From the NCBI GenBank assembly GCA_905233335.1, contig CAJOED010000075.1, positions 15,135 to 21,191 on the forward strand: a stretch of DNA of 6,057 nt, in the 5' to 3' direction. The notes under the pieces were generated by a model. The model ran no database searches. It saw only the letters and a program-made list of their open reading frames with translations, and was not told the DNA's origin. Source of the DNA: an uncultured Synergistales bacterium (lineage in GTDB: Bacteria > Synergistota > Synergistia > Synergistales > Aminobacteriaceae). Positions within the stretch are counted from its first letter, which is position 1. The number at the start of each line of letters is the position of its first letter. Below are positions 1 to 6,057 of the stretch, piece by piece. The position numbers and the translations under genes are program-made.

Positions 1-1103
1 TTTGAGCCGAGTCCGTAGCGTCCGCCGACTATCTTGGGAGCTTTGCAGTTTCCGACGAACAGTGAGCATACGTCCTCATACAGAGGTCCGCCGAGTGCGC
101 CGACTTCTTTTACTCTGTCAAGTACAGCAATTGCCTTCACAGTTGCCGGGAGTGCCCTGAAGAAATATTTGGGTGAGAACGGCCTATACAGGTGGACTTC
201 TACGACACCGACTTTTTCGCCGCGTGCGTTGAGATAATCTACTGTCTCCTCGATTGCCTGACACACGGAACCCATTGCTACGATTACTCTGTCCGCATCA
301 GGTGCTCCGTAGTAGTTGAACGGGTGATATTCTCTTCCGCAGATGCCCTTGATGTCCTTCATGTATGACGCTACTATGTCGGGTACTTTGTCATAGAATG
401 GCTGTGCGGCTTCTTTTGCCTGGAAGAATATATCGGGGTTCTGGGCTGTACCTTTCGTGTAGGGTTTTTCGGGGCGCATTGATCTATCACGGAATGCCGC
501 AATCGCATCATAGTCTACGAGCTTGGCCAAGTCTGCATAGTCGAATGCGTCTACTTTCTGGATCTCGTGTGATGTCCTGAAGCCGTCAAAGAAATTCAGT
601 ACAGGTACGCTCGACTTTATCGCCGTAAGATGTGCCACTGCGGCCATATCATGAGCTTCTTGAACAGAACCGCCCGCTATCATCGTGAAACCCGTCATTC
701 TCGTTGACATTACGTCGGAATGATCCCCGAATATTGACAGTGCATGCATTGCTATGGCTCGTGCTGTTACATGGAAGACACCGGGCAATAATTCTCCCGC
801 TATCTTGTACATGTTCGGTATCATGAGAAGCAGTCCCTGTGATGCCGTGTATGTGCTGGCGAGTGCTCCTGCTGACAGCGCGCCATGACATGCTCCTGCG
901 GCACCTGCTTCACTCTGCATTTCGGTAACTTTCACCGTGTGCCCGAAAATATTTTTGCGTCCGTGTGCGGCCCATTCGTCAATGTGTTCCGGCATGGGTG
1001 ATGACGGCGTAATCGGATAAATCGTAGCCATTTCGGAGAAGGCATATGCTACGTGAGCGACTGCCTCGTTTCCGTCCATCGTTTTCCAGTTACGTTTTGC
1101 CAT
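1..1103 (-). CDS. nifJ: Pyruvate:ferredoxin (flavodoxin) oxidoreductase, N-terminal part (runs off the left edge)
   Basis: This gene encodes the homodimeric, thiamine-diphosphate and iron-sulfur enzyme that oxidatively decarboxylates pyruvate to acetyl-CoA and CO2 and passes electrons to ferredoxin or flavodoxin in the cytoplasm. I translated the minus strand from the ATG at 1103-1101. The protein starts MAKRNWKTMDGNEAVAH, and 367 codons are present without a stop. Domain I shows YPITPSSPM (residues 29-37), EMQSEAGA (61-68) and HVTARA (111-116). Thr32, Glu65 and Arg115 line up, one residue offset, with the active-site Thr31, Glu64 and Arg114 described for Desulfovibrio africanus PFOR. Domain II is present at least in part (GAPDAD, VAMGSV, HLYRPFSP, VLDRVKE). 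The family is usually near 1,170-1,200 residues, so the domains carrying the ferredoxin-type clusters and the TPP pyrophosphate site lie outside the window. An AGGGAGGG Shine-Dalgarno (1115-1122, minus strand) sits 11 bases before the start. The gene is divergent from the surface-protein operon. Nothing in the visible part looks broken. Confidence 0.96.
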   Translation of the reverse strand, partial: MAKRNWKTMDGNEAVAHVAYAFSEMATIYPITPSSPMPEHIDEWAAHGRKNIFGHTVKVTEMQSEAGAAGACHGALSAGALASTYTASQGLLLMIPNMYKIAGELLPGVFHVTARAIAMHALSIFGDHSDVMSTRMTGFTMIAGGSVQEAHDMAAVAHLTAIKSSVPVLNFFDGFRTSHEIQKVDAFDYADLAKLVDYDAIAAFRDRSMRPEKPYTKGTAQNPDIFFQAKEAAQPFYDKVPDIVASYMKDIKGICGREYHPFNYYGAPDADRVIVAMGSVCQAIEETVDYLNARGEKVGVVEVHLYRPFSPKYFFRALPATVKAIAVLDRVKEVGALGGPLYEDVCSLFVGNCKAPKIVGGRYGLGS

Positions 1104-1158
1104 AAAAAATATAACCCTCCCTCTGGAATATAAAAGACTGTATAAATATTGTAAGTGT

Positions 1159-1173
1159 TGTAAAAGTATTCTA
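1159..1173 (-). promoter_or_regulatory. Candidate -10 region and downstream element for the PFOR gene
   Basis: Read on the minus strand this is TAGAATACTTTTACA. TAGAAT would be a -10 hexamer, starting 70 bases before the PFOR ATG, which gives a leader of roughly 55-60 bases. The same 15-mer with one change (TACAATACTTTTACA) lies upstream of the gene at 5989. The -35 is unconvincing: at a 17-base spacing there is only TTTTAT in a T-rich tract. The repeated occurrence ahead of two unrelated genes supports the call more than the -35 does. Confidence 0.5.
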
Positions 1174-1228
1174 CTACAAAAAAATGAATAATAAAATAAA
1201 ATATACGTCAACAAAATTTTTCATTATC

Positions 1229-1234
1229 AGGAGG
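1229..1234 (+). promoter_or_regulatory. Ribosome binding site for the surface-protein gene
   Basis: A perfect AGGAGG precedes the ATG at 1248 by 13 bases. This spacing is longer than the usual 5-9, but no other in-frame start lies nearer to it, and the protein from 1248 begins directly with a signal peptide. The genes at 1103 (11 bases) and 5989 (about 12 bases) also have long spacings, so this may be normal for the organism. Confidence 0.8.
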
Positions 1235-1247
1235 AAAGTTTTTCACA

Positions 1248-2861
1248 ATGCACAAAAAATTTTTATGGGCGGTAGTGTTACTGCTCTTGTTGTCCGTGCC
1301 GTCATACTCCGAAGAGTATACAGTGAGAAATGCAGACTCATCGGGTGAAGGCTCACTGTACTGGGCAATCAATAACGCTAACGGCCTCAAAGGCTCCGGG
1401 CACATCATAAACTTCAATGCTGACGTGAAGAAAATTGTGCTCGATGAGGAGATACCCATCAACGCAGGCATTACGATTAACGGAGGGGGCGCAACACTCA
1501 CCGGCTCCGGGGGCAAGAGGCTCTTCAACATCACGTCGGGGGATGTCGTGTTCAACGCTCTCACGTTCACGAACGGAGAATCAGCTACTGACGGAGGAGC
1601 AGTGAGGATTGAGGGCACGGGTGCTTCGGCGGAGTTCAACAACTGCACATTCTACGGCAACAAGGCAGACAGTTACGGCGGGGCTGTGTGCGTCGTGAAC
1701 AGCACTGCGGAGACGGGAGCAAAATTCACGTACTGCACTGTCGCGGGAAATTCTGCGGGGATGGGCGGAGGCTTGGCCGTGCTCAAAGGCAATGCGGAAG
1801 TTTACGCGTCTATATTCGTCGGCAACACAGCAACAAATGACATTCACGCAAATTCAGGGGCTTCATTGTCCGGGCAGAACAACGTAACAGGCTCATCAAA
1901 TGTTTCTTTGGGGAGCGGCAACCTCGCAGGTCTCTCACTGAAAGACGTACTCATTACGAACACAGACGGAACTGTGAAGCCCGAAACCGTAAACAGCGTT
2001 ACTGTGCTGAAACTTTCCGGGACATCAAAGGCTCGTGATTACGTGCGCACAACATCGTACAACATCGACAAAGACGAAGCAGGAACTTCACGCCCGCAGT
2101 TGTCCCAGTACGACGCTGGAGCATATGAGGCACTTCCTGTTCCAGTGAGGAGCGCGGACATTTACGGACTGCCATACATGCAGACGAACGGCACCGATAC
2201 TTACACGCTGGAATATTTCCCGGAAGATGCGACAGTCGACTCCATAGAGTGGAAATCGAGCAATACTAATGTAGTTACGGTTGATGGTGAAGGACACGCC
2301 ACAGCAAAAGACACAGGGACGGCAAAAATTACTGTCGATGTAAACGGCTGGGACGAGAGCGGAAACCTGAAGACAACGCAGGTAAGTTCTGCACTGACTG
2401 TTTACGTCGGGGACGAGGCATGCGGGGAACTTCAAGCAAGTATCAGCATAGAGCAGGACGAAATGACTATTAACAGCGGAGATGTGAAGTACGTTACGCC
2501 GGAAGTCAGCATAAGTCTCAACGGCCACTCTGCCAGCCAGGTGAAAAGCGGCCTGAACTACACGATAGAGGCTGAAACATCAGACCCGGAAGTTGTTGAA
2601 GCTGATGTTGTGAACAGCGGCACAGTGAGACTCACGCACAAGGGAGCAGGGACAGCAGAAGTTACCGTAACAGCACGGCCTCTTCCGTCGGGTTCGGCAA
2701 TGCGGGACGTAATCACCGTTACTGCTACGGGAGAAAGAAGCAATGACGGCTATATAGGGCGTTCCGGCGGCGGCGGGTGCAGTGCTGGTATCGTCGGCGT
2801 TGCGGGAATGATTTTACTGTTTGCGTTCATTCATAAGAAGGAGAAACAATATGCTGAATAA
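1248..2861 (+). CDS. Secreted beta-helix / Ig-like surface protein with Synergist-CTERM sorting signal
   Basis: This is a 537-residue exported protein of unknown specific function. Residues 1-21 form a signal peptide: HKK, a Leu-rich core, then PSYS before EEY, with likely cleavage after Ser21. Residues about 24-300 look like a right-handed parallel beta-helix. GEGSLYWAINNAN (33-45) opens it, and coil-like repeats follow with GGAV (116-119 and 144-147) and FxxN (FYGN 135-138, FVGN 190-193), resembling Chlamydia-type polymorphic membrane protein motifs. DAGAYE (289-294) resembles the end of 'choice-of-anchor Q' domains. Residues about 310-387 fit a bacterial Ig-like (Big_2) domain (IEWKSSN 333-339, then GTAKITV), and about 395-497 may be a second beta-sandwich. 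The C-terminus has GGGGC (507-511), a hydrophobic segment (about 513-528) and KKEK, as in Synergist-CTERM signals. The protein is therefore expected to be cleaved and anchored at the cell envelope. Its last 11 bases overlap the next gene, implying translational coupling. Ligand-binding, adhesive or structural roles are all possible; I see no catalytic motif. Confidence 0.9.
   Translation: MHKKFLWAVVLLLLLSVPSYSEEYTVRNADSSGEGSLYWAINNANGLKGSGHIINFNADVKKIVLDEEIPINAGITINGGGATLTGSGGKRLFNITSGDVVFNALTFTNGESATDGGAVRIEGTGASAEFNNCTFYGNKADSYGGAVCVVNSTAETGAKFTYCTVAGNSAGMGGGLAVLKGNAEVYASIFVGNTATNDIHANSGASLSGQNNVTGSSNVSLGSGNLAGLSLKDVLITNTDGTVKPETVNSVTVLKLSGTSKARDYVRTTSYNIDKDEAGTSRPQLSQYDAGAYEALPVPVRSADIYGLPYMQTNGTDTYTLEYFPEDATVDSIEWKSSNTNVVTVDGEGHATAKDTGTAKITVDVNGWDESGNLKTTQVSSALTVYVGDEACGELQASISIEQDEMTINSGDVKYVTPEVSISLNGHSASQVKSGLNYTIEAETSDPEVVEADVVNSGTVRLTHKGAGTAEVTVTARPLPSGSAMRDVITVTATGERSNDGYIGRSGGGGCSAGIVGVAGMILLFAFIHKKEKQYAE
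2766..2858 (+). other. Synergist-CTERM-like sorting signal (within the surface protein)
   Basis: Residues 507-537 have the three-part layout of C-terminal sorting signals: a Gly-rich motif ending in an invariant-looking cysteine (GGGGC, Cys511 at 2778-2780), a hydrophobic helix IVGVAGMILLFAFI, and a basic tail HKKEK. The combination of Gly-rich plus single Cys matches the Synergist-CTERM family, which is restricted to Synergistota. It is distinct from LPXTG, PEP-CTERM (Pro-Glu-Pro) and a plain tail anchor. The family assignment rests on visual recognition of this pattern. The processing enzyme is not in the window. Confidence 0.8.
2838..2843 (+). promoter_or_regulatory. Ribosome binding site that fixes the start of the first ligase
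   Basis: AAGGAG lies inside the end of the surface-protein coding sequence, 7 bases before the ATG at 2851. It argues for 2851 over the in-frame TTG at 2821, which has no comparable site and would add ten Arg-rich residues absent from the paralogous protein downstream. Because the site is translated by ribosomes finishing the upstream gene, expression of the two proteins is probably coupled. Confidence 0.85.
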
Positions 2862-4347
2862 TATTATTGATAGTTATCTTGCGTCAAACCCCGAAAAAAA
2901 TTGCTGCTGGTTCAACGGCGTATGGACAAAGCGCAGGGACTTCCGGGAACTTGCCGACAACGTAACGGACATTCTGCGCTCTTCCGGCTTCACTCCCGGA
3001 CAAAGGCTCGTCGTGCTCATGCCGAACTCACCCGTGATGCTCGCTCTGATGTATGCGGCGTGGAAGCTGGGCGGTGTGTTCTGTCCGCTGAACGAGAAGA
3101 CCGGCGAAATCTCTCTCCTGAGAACGTTAGACCTGCTGAAACCTTTTGCGGTGGTATTGTCCGACAGCGTGAAGGGAGATATTGAGAGCGCGCTCACGAA
3201 TGCAGGGTGGCCGGTGGTACGCTTCAATCCCGAAAAGCTCACGGGCGGCGAAAACTTCACGGGTAAAACTCAACCCGCCGACGACTACGACAAAACGTTA
3301 GCGGTGATATTCTCGACATCAGGCACCACAGGAGACCCGAAAGCTGTACCACTCACTCACGATAACATACTCGACAACTGCAGGGAATGCCTCGAACATG
3401 TACCCGACTTACAGCCCGACGATTCACTTCTGAATGTGTTACCGAACTTTCACGCATTCGGCTTCACTATATGCTGTGTGCTTCCGTTCGTGCTTGATGC
3501 GACTCAAGTATTGCTTGCGTCATTCATGCCTCCGTCGAACGCAATAAAGGCCATAGAGCAGACGAAACCCACCGTGTTATTGCTTGTGCCGACTATGATC
3601 GGTTTCATGACATCAATGCTTGAGCGTCAGGGAAAAACTATCAGCGGCGTAAAGTTATTGATTGCGGGAGGCGACCGCTACAATCCCAAAATGGACGACA
3701 GAGTTACGGCGGCTTTCGGTGTTCCGTTGATTGAGGGCTACGGCATCACAGAGTGTTCACCAGTTCTTGCGGTCAACCCGAAACCTGACGTGCGAAAACT
3801 CGGTACAGTCGGTCCGGCATTACCGCGCTTTGAGCTTCAATTGCGCACAGAGAGCGGAGAATTGCTGCCCATTCCGGGAGAAGGTGTCTTATGGGCAAAA
3901 GGCCCCAGCGTAACAACAGGCTACTATCATGCTCCCGAAATCAACAAGGAGAGATTTATTGACGGGTGGTTCAACACGGGCGATTACGTTCACATTGACG
4001 AGGACGGATACATCAAGATACTTGACAGAGTTACGGACATAATCATAGTGGGCGGCTTCAACGTGTACCCTCAAGAAGTGGAAGCGATTTTGGCGGAACA
4101 TCCTGCTGTGAGTCTTGCTGTCGTCGTGGGAATGCCTAACGATATGAGCGGAGAAGTCCCGAAAGCGTACGTCATACCCTCAAAGGATACTCACACAACA
4201 GAAGGTGAACTCGTGAAGTTCTGCAAGGAGAGATTATCGCACTACAAAGTCCCTAGAGCTATTGAGTTCGTTGATAGTCTGCCGGTGTCAGCAACAGGAA
4301 AAATTTTACGGCGCGTCCTGCGTCAGAAAGAGAGAGAGAAGAAATAA
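2851..4347 (+). CDS. AMP-forming acyl-CoA/acyl-ACP synthetase-like ligase (first of tandem pair)
   Basis: This is a 498-residue member of the ANL (acyl-CoA synthetase / adenylation domain / luciferase) superfamily. Such enzymes activate a carboxylic acid with ATP to an acyl-adenylate and then transfer it to CoA or a carrier-protein thiol. All core motifs are visible: the phosphate-binding loop STSGTTGDPK (155-164), YGITE (297-301), the ribose-binding Asp in NTGDY (Asp378), the hinge/arginine region DRVTDIIIVGG (392-402), and the C-terminal catalytic lysine in ATGKILRR (Lys484). The protein therefore looks complete and active. PNFHAFGFT and the AGGDR segment before the YGITE motif recall the ligase half of Aas-type acyl-ACP synthetases and long-chain acyl-CoA ligases, but no acyltransferase domain is attached. 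There is no signal peptide or membrane segment, so it should act in the cytoplasm or at the inner membrane face. The substrate is not readable from sequence; fatty acid is the best guess, and aryl or other acids are possible. It overlaps the upstream gene by 11 bases and is followed one base later by its paralogue. Confidence 0.93.
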   Translation: MLNNIIDSYLASNPEKNCCWFNGVWTKRRDFRELADNVTDILRSSGFTPGQRLVVLMPNSPVMLALMYAAWKLGGVFCPLNEKTGEISLLRTLDLLKPFAVVLSDSVKGDIESALTNAGWPVVRFNPEKLTGGENFTGKTQPADDYDKTLAVIFSTSGTTGDPKAVPLTHDNILDNCRECLEHVPDLQPDDSLLNVLPNFHAFGFTICCVLPFVLDATQVLLASFMPPSNAIKAIEQTKPTVLLLVPTMIGFMTSMLERQGKTISGVKLLIAGGDRYNPKMDDRVTAAFGVPLIEGYGITECSPVLAVNPKPDVRKLGTVGPALPRFELQLRTESGELLPIPGEGVLWAKGPSVTTGYYHAPEINKERFIDGWFNTGDYVHIDEDGYIKILDRVTDIIIVGGFNVYPQEVEAILAEHPAVSLAVVVGMPNDMSGEVPKAYVIPSKDTHTTEGELVKFCKERLSHYKVPRAIEFVDSLPVSATGKILRRVLRQKEREKK

Positions 4348-4348
4348 C

Positions 4349-5839
4349 ATGAGAAGGCTTGAAGAAATCATCATACCCATTCTTGACAGTGAAGGAAATA
4401 AGGACTGTTACTGGTGGGACGGCAAATGGTACACAAGAAAGAATTTGCGTGAACTCGTTGCGAACTGTGAGAGTGTTCTGCGCAATGCAGGATTTTCGCG
4501 CGGTCAAAGGCTCGTCGTGATGCTGCGAAATTCACCGTTAATCCCGGCACTGTCTCTTGCTGTATGGAGGCTCGGCGGTACGTTCTGCCCACTCAACGAG
4601 AAAGCCGGACTCGAATCACTCACGGGGACTCTTGACCTCATAAAGCCCTTTGCGGTAATCACAGAACACCCCATCCCGGAGCTTGCGCAAAAGTGGACGT
4701 GCATAACTACGACGCTCGACAGCGTAAATCTCCCGGCGTTCACCGGTAAAACACAGCCGCCCGAATCCGACGAACTCGCGATAATTTTCGCTACATCAGG
4801 CACAACAGGACTCCCGAAGGCTGTACCACTCACGCACGAAAACCTCATCAGCAACTGTGAAGCAGTACACGCTACGGTTACGAGCATGAACGGTGATGAT
4901 GTTTTTCTGACTGTGCTGCCGAACTTCCATTCGTTTGGGTACACCGTAACGATAATATTACCGCTCACTATCGGCGCAAGAATAGCAATTGCTCCGTCCT
5001 TCCTGCCTCCTGCCGCAACTATCAGAGCCATAACAGAAGCAGAAGTTGACGTTATGTTCGTTGTGCCGGCGATAATGTCGTTCCTGCTGATGTCGGTGGA
5101 AAAAGGAAAATTACCTCCCGAAACCCTGGCGCGCATTCGTGTAATCTGCACGGGAGGCGACAAACTCAACCCGAACTTGCACAAGATGTCGTTGAAGTTT
5201 TTGGGACGCGACATAATGGAAGGCTACGGACTCACGGAAACTTCTCCCGTTATCTGCGTCAACCACGACTGCAAAACACAAATTACCGGGAGCATCGGCC
5301 CCGTTATACCCGGCTACGAGTACAAGCTCAAAACACGCGAAGGCCAGGGCACAACCGACAAAGAAGGCGTATTGTGGGTAAAGGGTGCAAGCGTTACTCC
5401 GGGATATTTGCACGCGCCGGAAATCACTGCTGAACGTTTCGACAGCGACGGCTTCTTCAACACGGGCGACTACGTGAAACTCGAAACTCACAACGGCGAA
5501 GAGTTCGTCTATATTCTCGACAGGGTAACGGATATTATCATCGTCGGGGGCTTCAACGTTTACCCGCAGGAAGTGGAGAAAGTTCTTGCTGAACATCCCG
5601 CTGTACATCAGGCTGTTGTTGTCGGAATGCCGCATGACATCAACGGACAAATTCCCAAAGCGTACATCATGCTTGAGGACGGAGCAGACGCAACCGACAG
5701 GGACATTATACGTTTCGCCAAAGAACACCTTGCGCACTTCAAAGTGCCGAGAAGCGTCGAGTTCGTGAATGAATTTCCATTGTCGGGGACGGGGAAAATC
5801 TTACGGCGTGTCTTGCGGGACAGGGCAGCAGGAAAGTAG
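4349..5839 (+). CDS. AMP-forming acyl-CoA/acyl-ACP synthetase-like ligase (second of tandem pair)
   Basis: This is a 496-residue ANL-superfamily ligase, paralogous to the preceding gene along its whole length. Motifs: phosphate loop TSGTTGLPK (149-157), YGLTE (293-297), NTGDY (Asp374), DRVTDIIIVGG (391-401) and the C-terminal catalytic lysine in GTGKILRR (Lys483). It should catalyse the same two-step acyl activation; the acid is unknown. The 22 residues from ILDRV to QEVE are identical in both copies. The region between the PNFH motif and YGxTE, which usually shapes the acyl pocket, differs much more (for example FTICCVLPF versus YTVTIILPL), suggesting different substrates. PNFHSFGYT and TGGDK resemble Aas-type acyl-ACP synthetases. 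I chose ATG 4349 because it aligns with the start of the first ligase and lies one base after its stop. Upstream in-frame starts lie inside the previous gene. Only a purine-rich tract (about 4325-4344) serves as ribosome site, so translation probably depends on coupling. A terminator follows within 10 bases. Confidence 0.93.
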   Translation: MRRLEEIIIPILDSEGNKDCYWWDGKWYTRKNLRELVANCESVLRNAGFSRGQRLVVMLRNSPLIPALSLAVWRLGGTFCPLNEKAGLESLTGTLDLIKPFAVITEHPIPELAQKWTCITTTLDSVNLPAFTGKTQPPESDELAIIFATSGTTGLPKAVPLTHENLISNCEAVHATVTSMNGDDVFLTVLPNFHSFGYTVTIILPLTIGARIAIAPSFLPPAATIRAITEAEVDVMFVVPAIMSFLLMSVEKGKLPPETLARIRVICTGGDKLNPNLHKMSLKFLGRDIMEGYGLTETSPVICVNHDCKTQITGSIGPVIPGYEYKLKTREGQGTTDKEGVLWVKGASVTPGYLHAPEITAERFDSDGFFNTGDYVKLETHNGEEFVYILDRVTDIIIVGGFNVYPQEVEKVLAEHPAVHQAVVVGMPHDINGQIPKAYIMLEDGADATDRDIIRFAKEHLAHFKVPRSVEFVNEFPLSGTGKILRRVLRDRAAGK

Positions 5840-5848
5840 AATTTTTAC

Positions 5849-5877
5849 GGCTGGTGTGAAGAGCATCGGCCTTTTTT
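5849..5877 (+). terminator. Rho-independent terminator of the three-gene operon
   Basis: GGCTGGTGT (5849-5857) can pair along its full length with GCATCGGCC (5863-5871), counting three G-T wobbles, around a GAAGA loop. Six T residues follow directly (5872-5877). It begins 10 bases after the stop codon of the second ligase. The reverse strand has no T run next to the stem, so it works for plus-strand transcription only. Confidence 0.85.
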
Positions 5878-5895
5878 ATGTTATCCCGCTTAAAG

Positions 5896-5922
5896 GACAA
5901 ATGTCGGCAATATTTTTTTGCC
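5896..5922. repeat. Two short adjacent inverted repeats upstream of the candidate promoter
   Basis: GACA-AA-TGTC (5896-5905) is directly followed by GGCAA-(7 bases)-TTGCC (5906-5922). Together they occupy the place where a -35 region or an operator would sit. The first could be a small regulator-binding palindrome; the second is a weak hairpin. Short inverted repeats of this size arise by chance in AT-rich DNA, so this is tentative. Confidence 0.25.
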
Positions 5923-5931
5923 CTTTTGCGC

Positions 5932-5946
5932 TACAATACTTTTACA
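5932..5946 (+). promoter_or_regulatory. Candidate -10 region and downstream element for the gene at 5989
   Basis: TACAATACTTTTACA contains a good -10 hexamer (TACAAT, 5932-5937), 57 bases before the ATG at 5989, and follows the operon terminator. It matches the element before the PFOR gene in 14 of 15 bases. No clear -35 is present: the position 17 bases upstream reads AATATT, and TTGCCC at 5919-5924 is too close. Confidence 0.5.
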
Positions 5947-5988
5947 TTTCCCCCGAAAAAAACTTCATGAAGGAGGTATTTTTTTCTT

Positions 5989-6057
5989 ATGGTCAACCAC
6001 GAAATAAACAACCTGATAGCCTTTGCCCTTCATCATCACTTAATCACGGAACAGGAC
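5989..6057 (+). CDS. Start of a gene cut by the right edge; possibly class II galactose-1-phosphate uridylyltransferase
   Basis: Only 23 codons are present, beginning MVNHEINNLIAFALHHHL and ending ITEQD at the edge. A strong AAGGAGGT (5970-5977) lies 11 bases before the ATG, and a promoter-like element lies further upstream, so this is very likely a real gene start. The pattern of a short amphipathic helix, then a few residues and an acidic-Asp turn, resembles the N-terminus of GalT class II proteins, which convert UDP-glucose and galactose-1-phosphate to glucose-1-phosphate and UDP-galactose in the Leloir pathway. Twenty-three residues are too few to be sure. The coding call is firm; the product name is a guess. 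Confidence 0.75.
   Translation, partial: MVNHEINNLIAFALHHHLITEQD

Larger units (their letters stand above)
1104..1247. other. Divergent intergenic region between PFOR gene and surface-protein operon
   Basis: These 144 bases are strongly AT-rich compared with the flanking genes. They hold the Shine-Dalgarno sequences of both divergent genes (AGGGAGGG on minus at 1115-1122; AGGAGG on plus at 1229-1234) and the candidate minus-strand promoter. A plus-strand promoter for the operon should lie here too, but I could not find a convincing pair: TTGTAA occurs at 1149-1154 and 1158-1163, and no good -10 is spaced correctly from either. I see no hairpin or riboswitch-like structure. Confidence 0.7.

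Noticed and set aside
34..580. Plus-strand open frames opposite the PFOR gene (34-237 and 365-580)
   Set aside because: Both are antisense to well-conserved PFOR domain I/II coding sequence and have no ribosome sites.
649..891. Minus-strand open frame of 80 codons within the PFOR gene
   Set aside because: It is in a different frame from the PFOR coding sequence, which is continuous through this region with recognisable active-site motifs.
2821..2850. TTG at 2821 as the start of the first ligase
   Set aside because: It has no ribosome site and would add an Arg-rich extension that the paralogue lacks; the ATG at 2851 has AAGGAG 7 bases upstream.
4262..4348. Start of the second ligase inside the first ligase (from 4262)
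   Set aside because: This would add 29 residues translated out of frame from the conserved C-terminus of the first ligase; the ATG at 4349 aligns with the first ligase's own start.
4504..5214. Long minus-strand open frame (236 codons) opposite the second ligase
   Set aside because: It lies entirely antisense to a gene with all ANL motifs, has no recognisable domain, and reflects the codon usage of the plus-strand gene.
5111..5737. Minus-strand open frame (208 codons) opposite the 3' half of the second ligase
   Set aside because: It is antisense to the conserved catalytic core, its protein has no family resemblance, and it overlaps another shadow frame.
5967..6057. Alternative ATG at 5967 in another frame at the right edge
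   Set aside because: It lies upstream of, and overlaps, the strong AAGGAGGT site and has no ribosome site of its own; its reading (MKEVFFSYGQPRN) resembles nothing I know, while the frame from 5989 is correctly spaced.

Overview
The window looks like a piece of a bacterial chromosome from the phylum Synergistota. The main evidence is the C-terminus of the protein encoded at 1248-2861. It ends in a glycine-rich stretch with one cysteine (GGGGC), a hydrophobic segment and a short basic tail, which is the layout of the Synergist-CTERM sorting signal known from that phylum. A pyruvate:ferredoxin oxidoreductase gene fits an anaerobic fermenter. No phage, transposon, tRNA, rRNA or CRISPR sequence is visible.

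Layout, left to right. (1) Positions 1-1103, minus strand: the N-terminal 367 codons of a pyruvate:ferredoxin oxidoreductase (nifJ type), running off the left edge. (2) Positions 1104-1247: a short AT-rich divergent intergenic region with a Shine-Dalgarno sequence for each side and a candidate promoter for the minus-strand gene. (3) Positions 1248-5839, plus strand: three tightly packed genes. The first encodes a secreted beta-helix/Ig-like surface protein with the Synergist-CTERM signal. It overlaps by 11 bases a first AMP-forming acyl-CoA/acyl-ACP synthetase-like enzyme. After a single-base gap comes a second, clearly paralogous enzyme. A rho-independent terminator at 5849-5877 closes the unit. 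(4) Positions 5878-5988: a promoter-like region. (5) From 5989: the first 23 codons of another plus-strand gene, perhaps a class II galactose-1-phosphate uridylyltransferase, cut by the right edge.

The most interesting point is the translational coupling of a sorting-signal surface protein with two complete acyl-activating enzymes. PFOR supplies acetyl-CoA to central metabolism and has no evident functional link to this operon. The ligases could activate fatty or other carboxylic acids for ordinary lipid metabolism. They could also supply acyl groups for modifying an envelope component or the surface protein itself; the sequence alone does not decide this. A second, independent observation is a 15-base promoter-like element shared (14 of 15 bases) by the regions upstream of the two outer genes.
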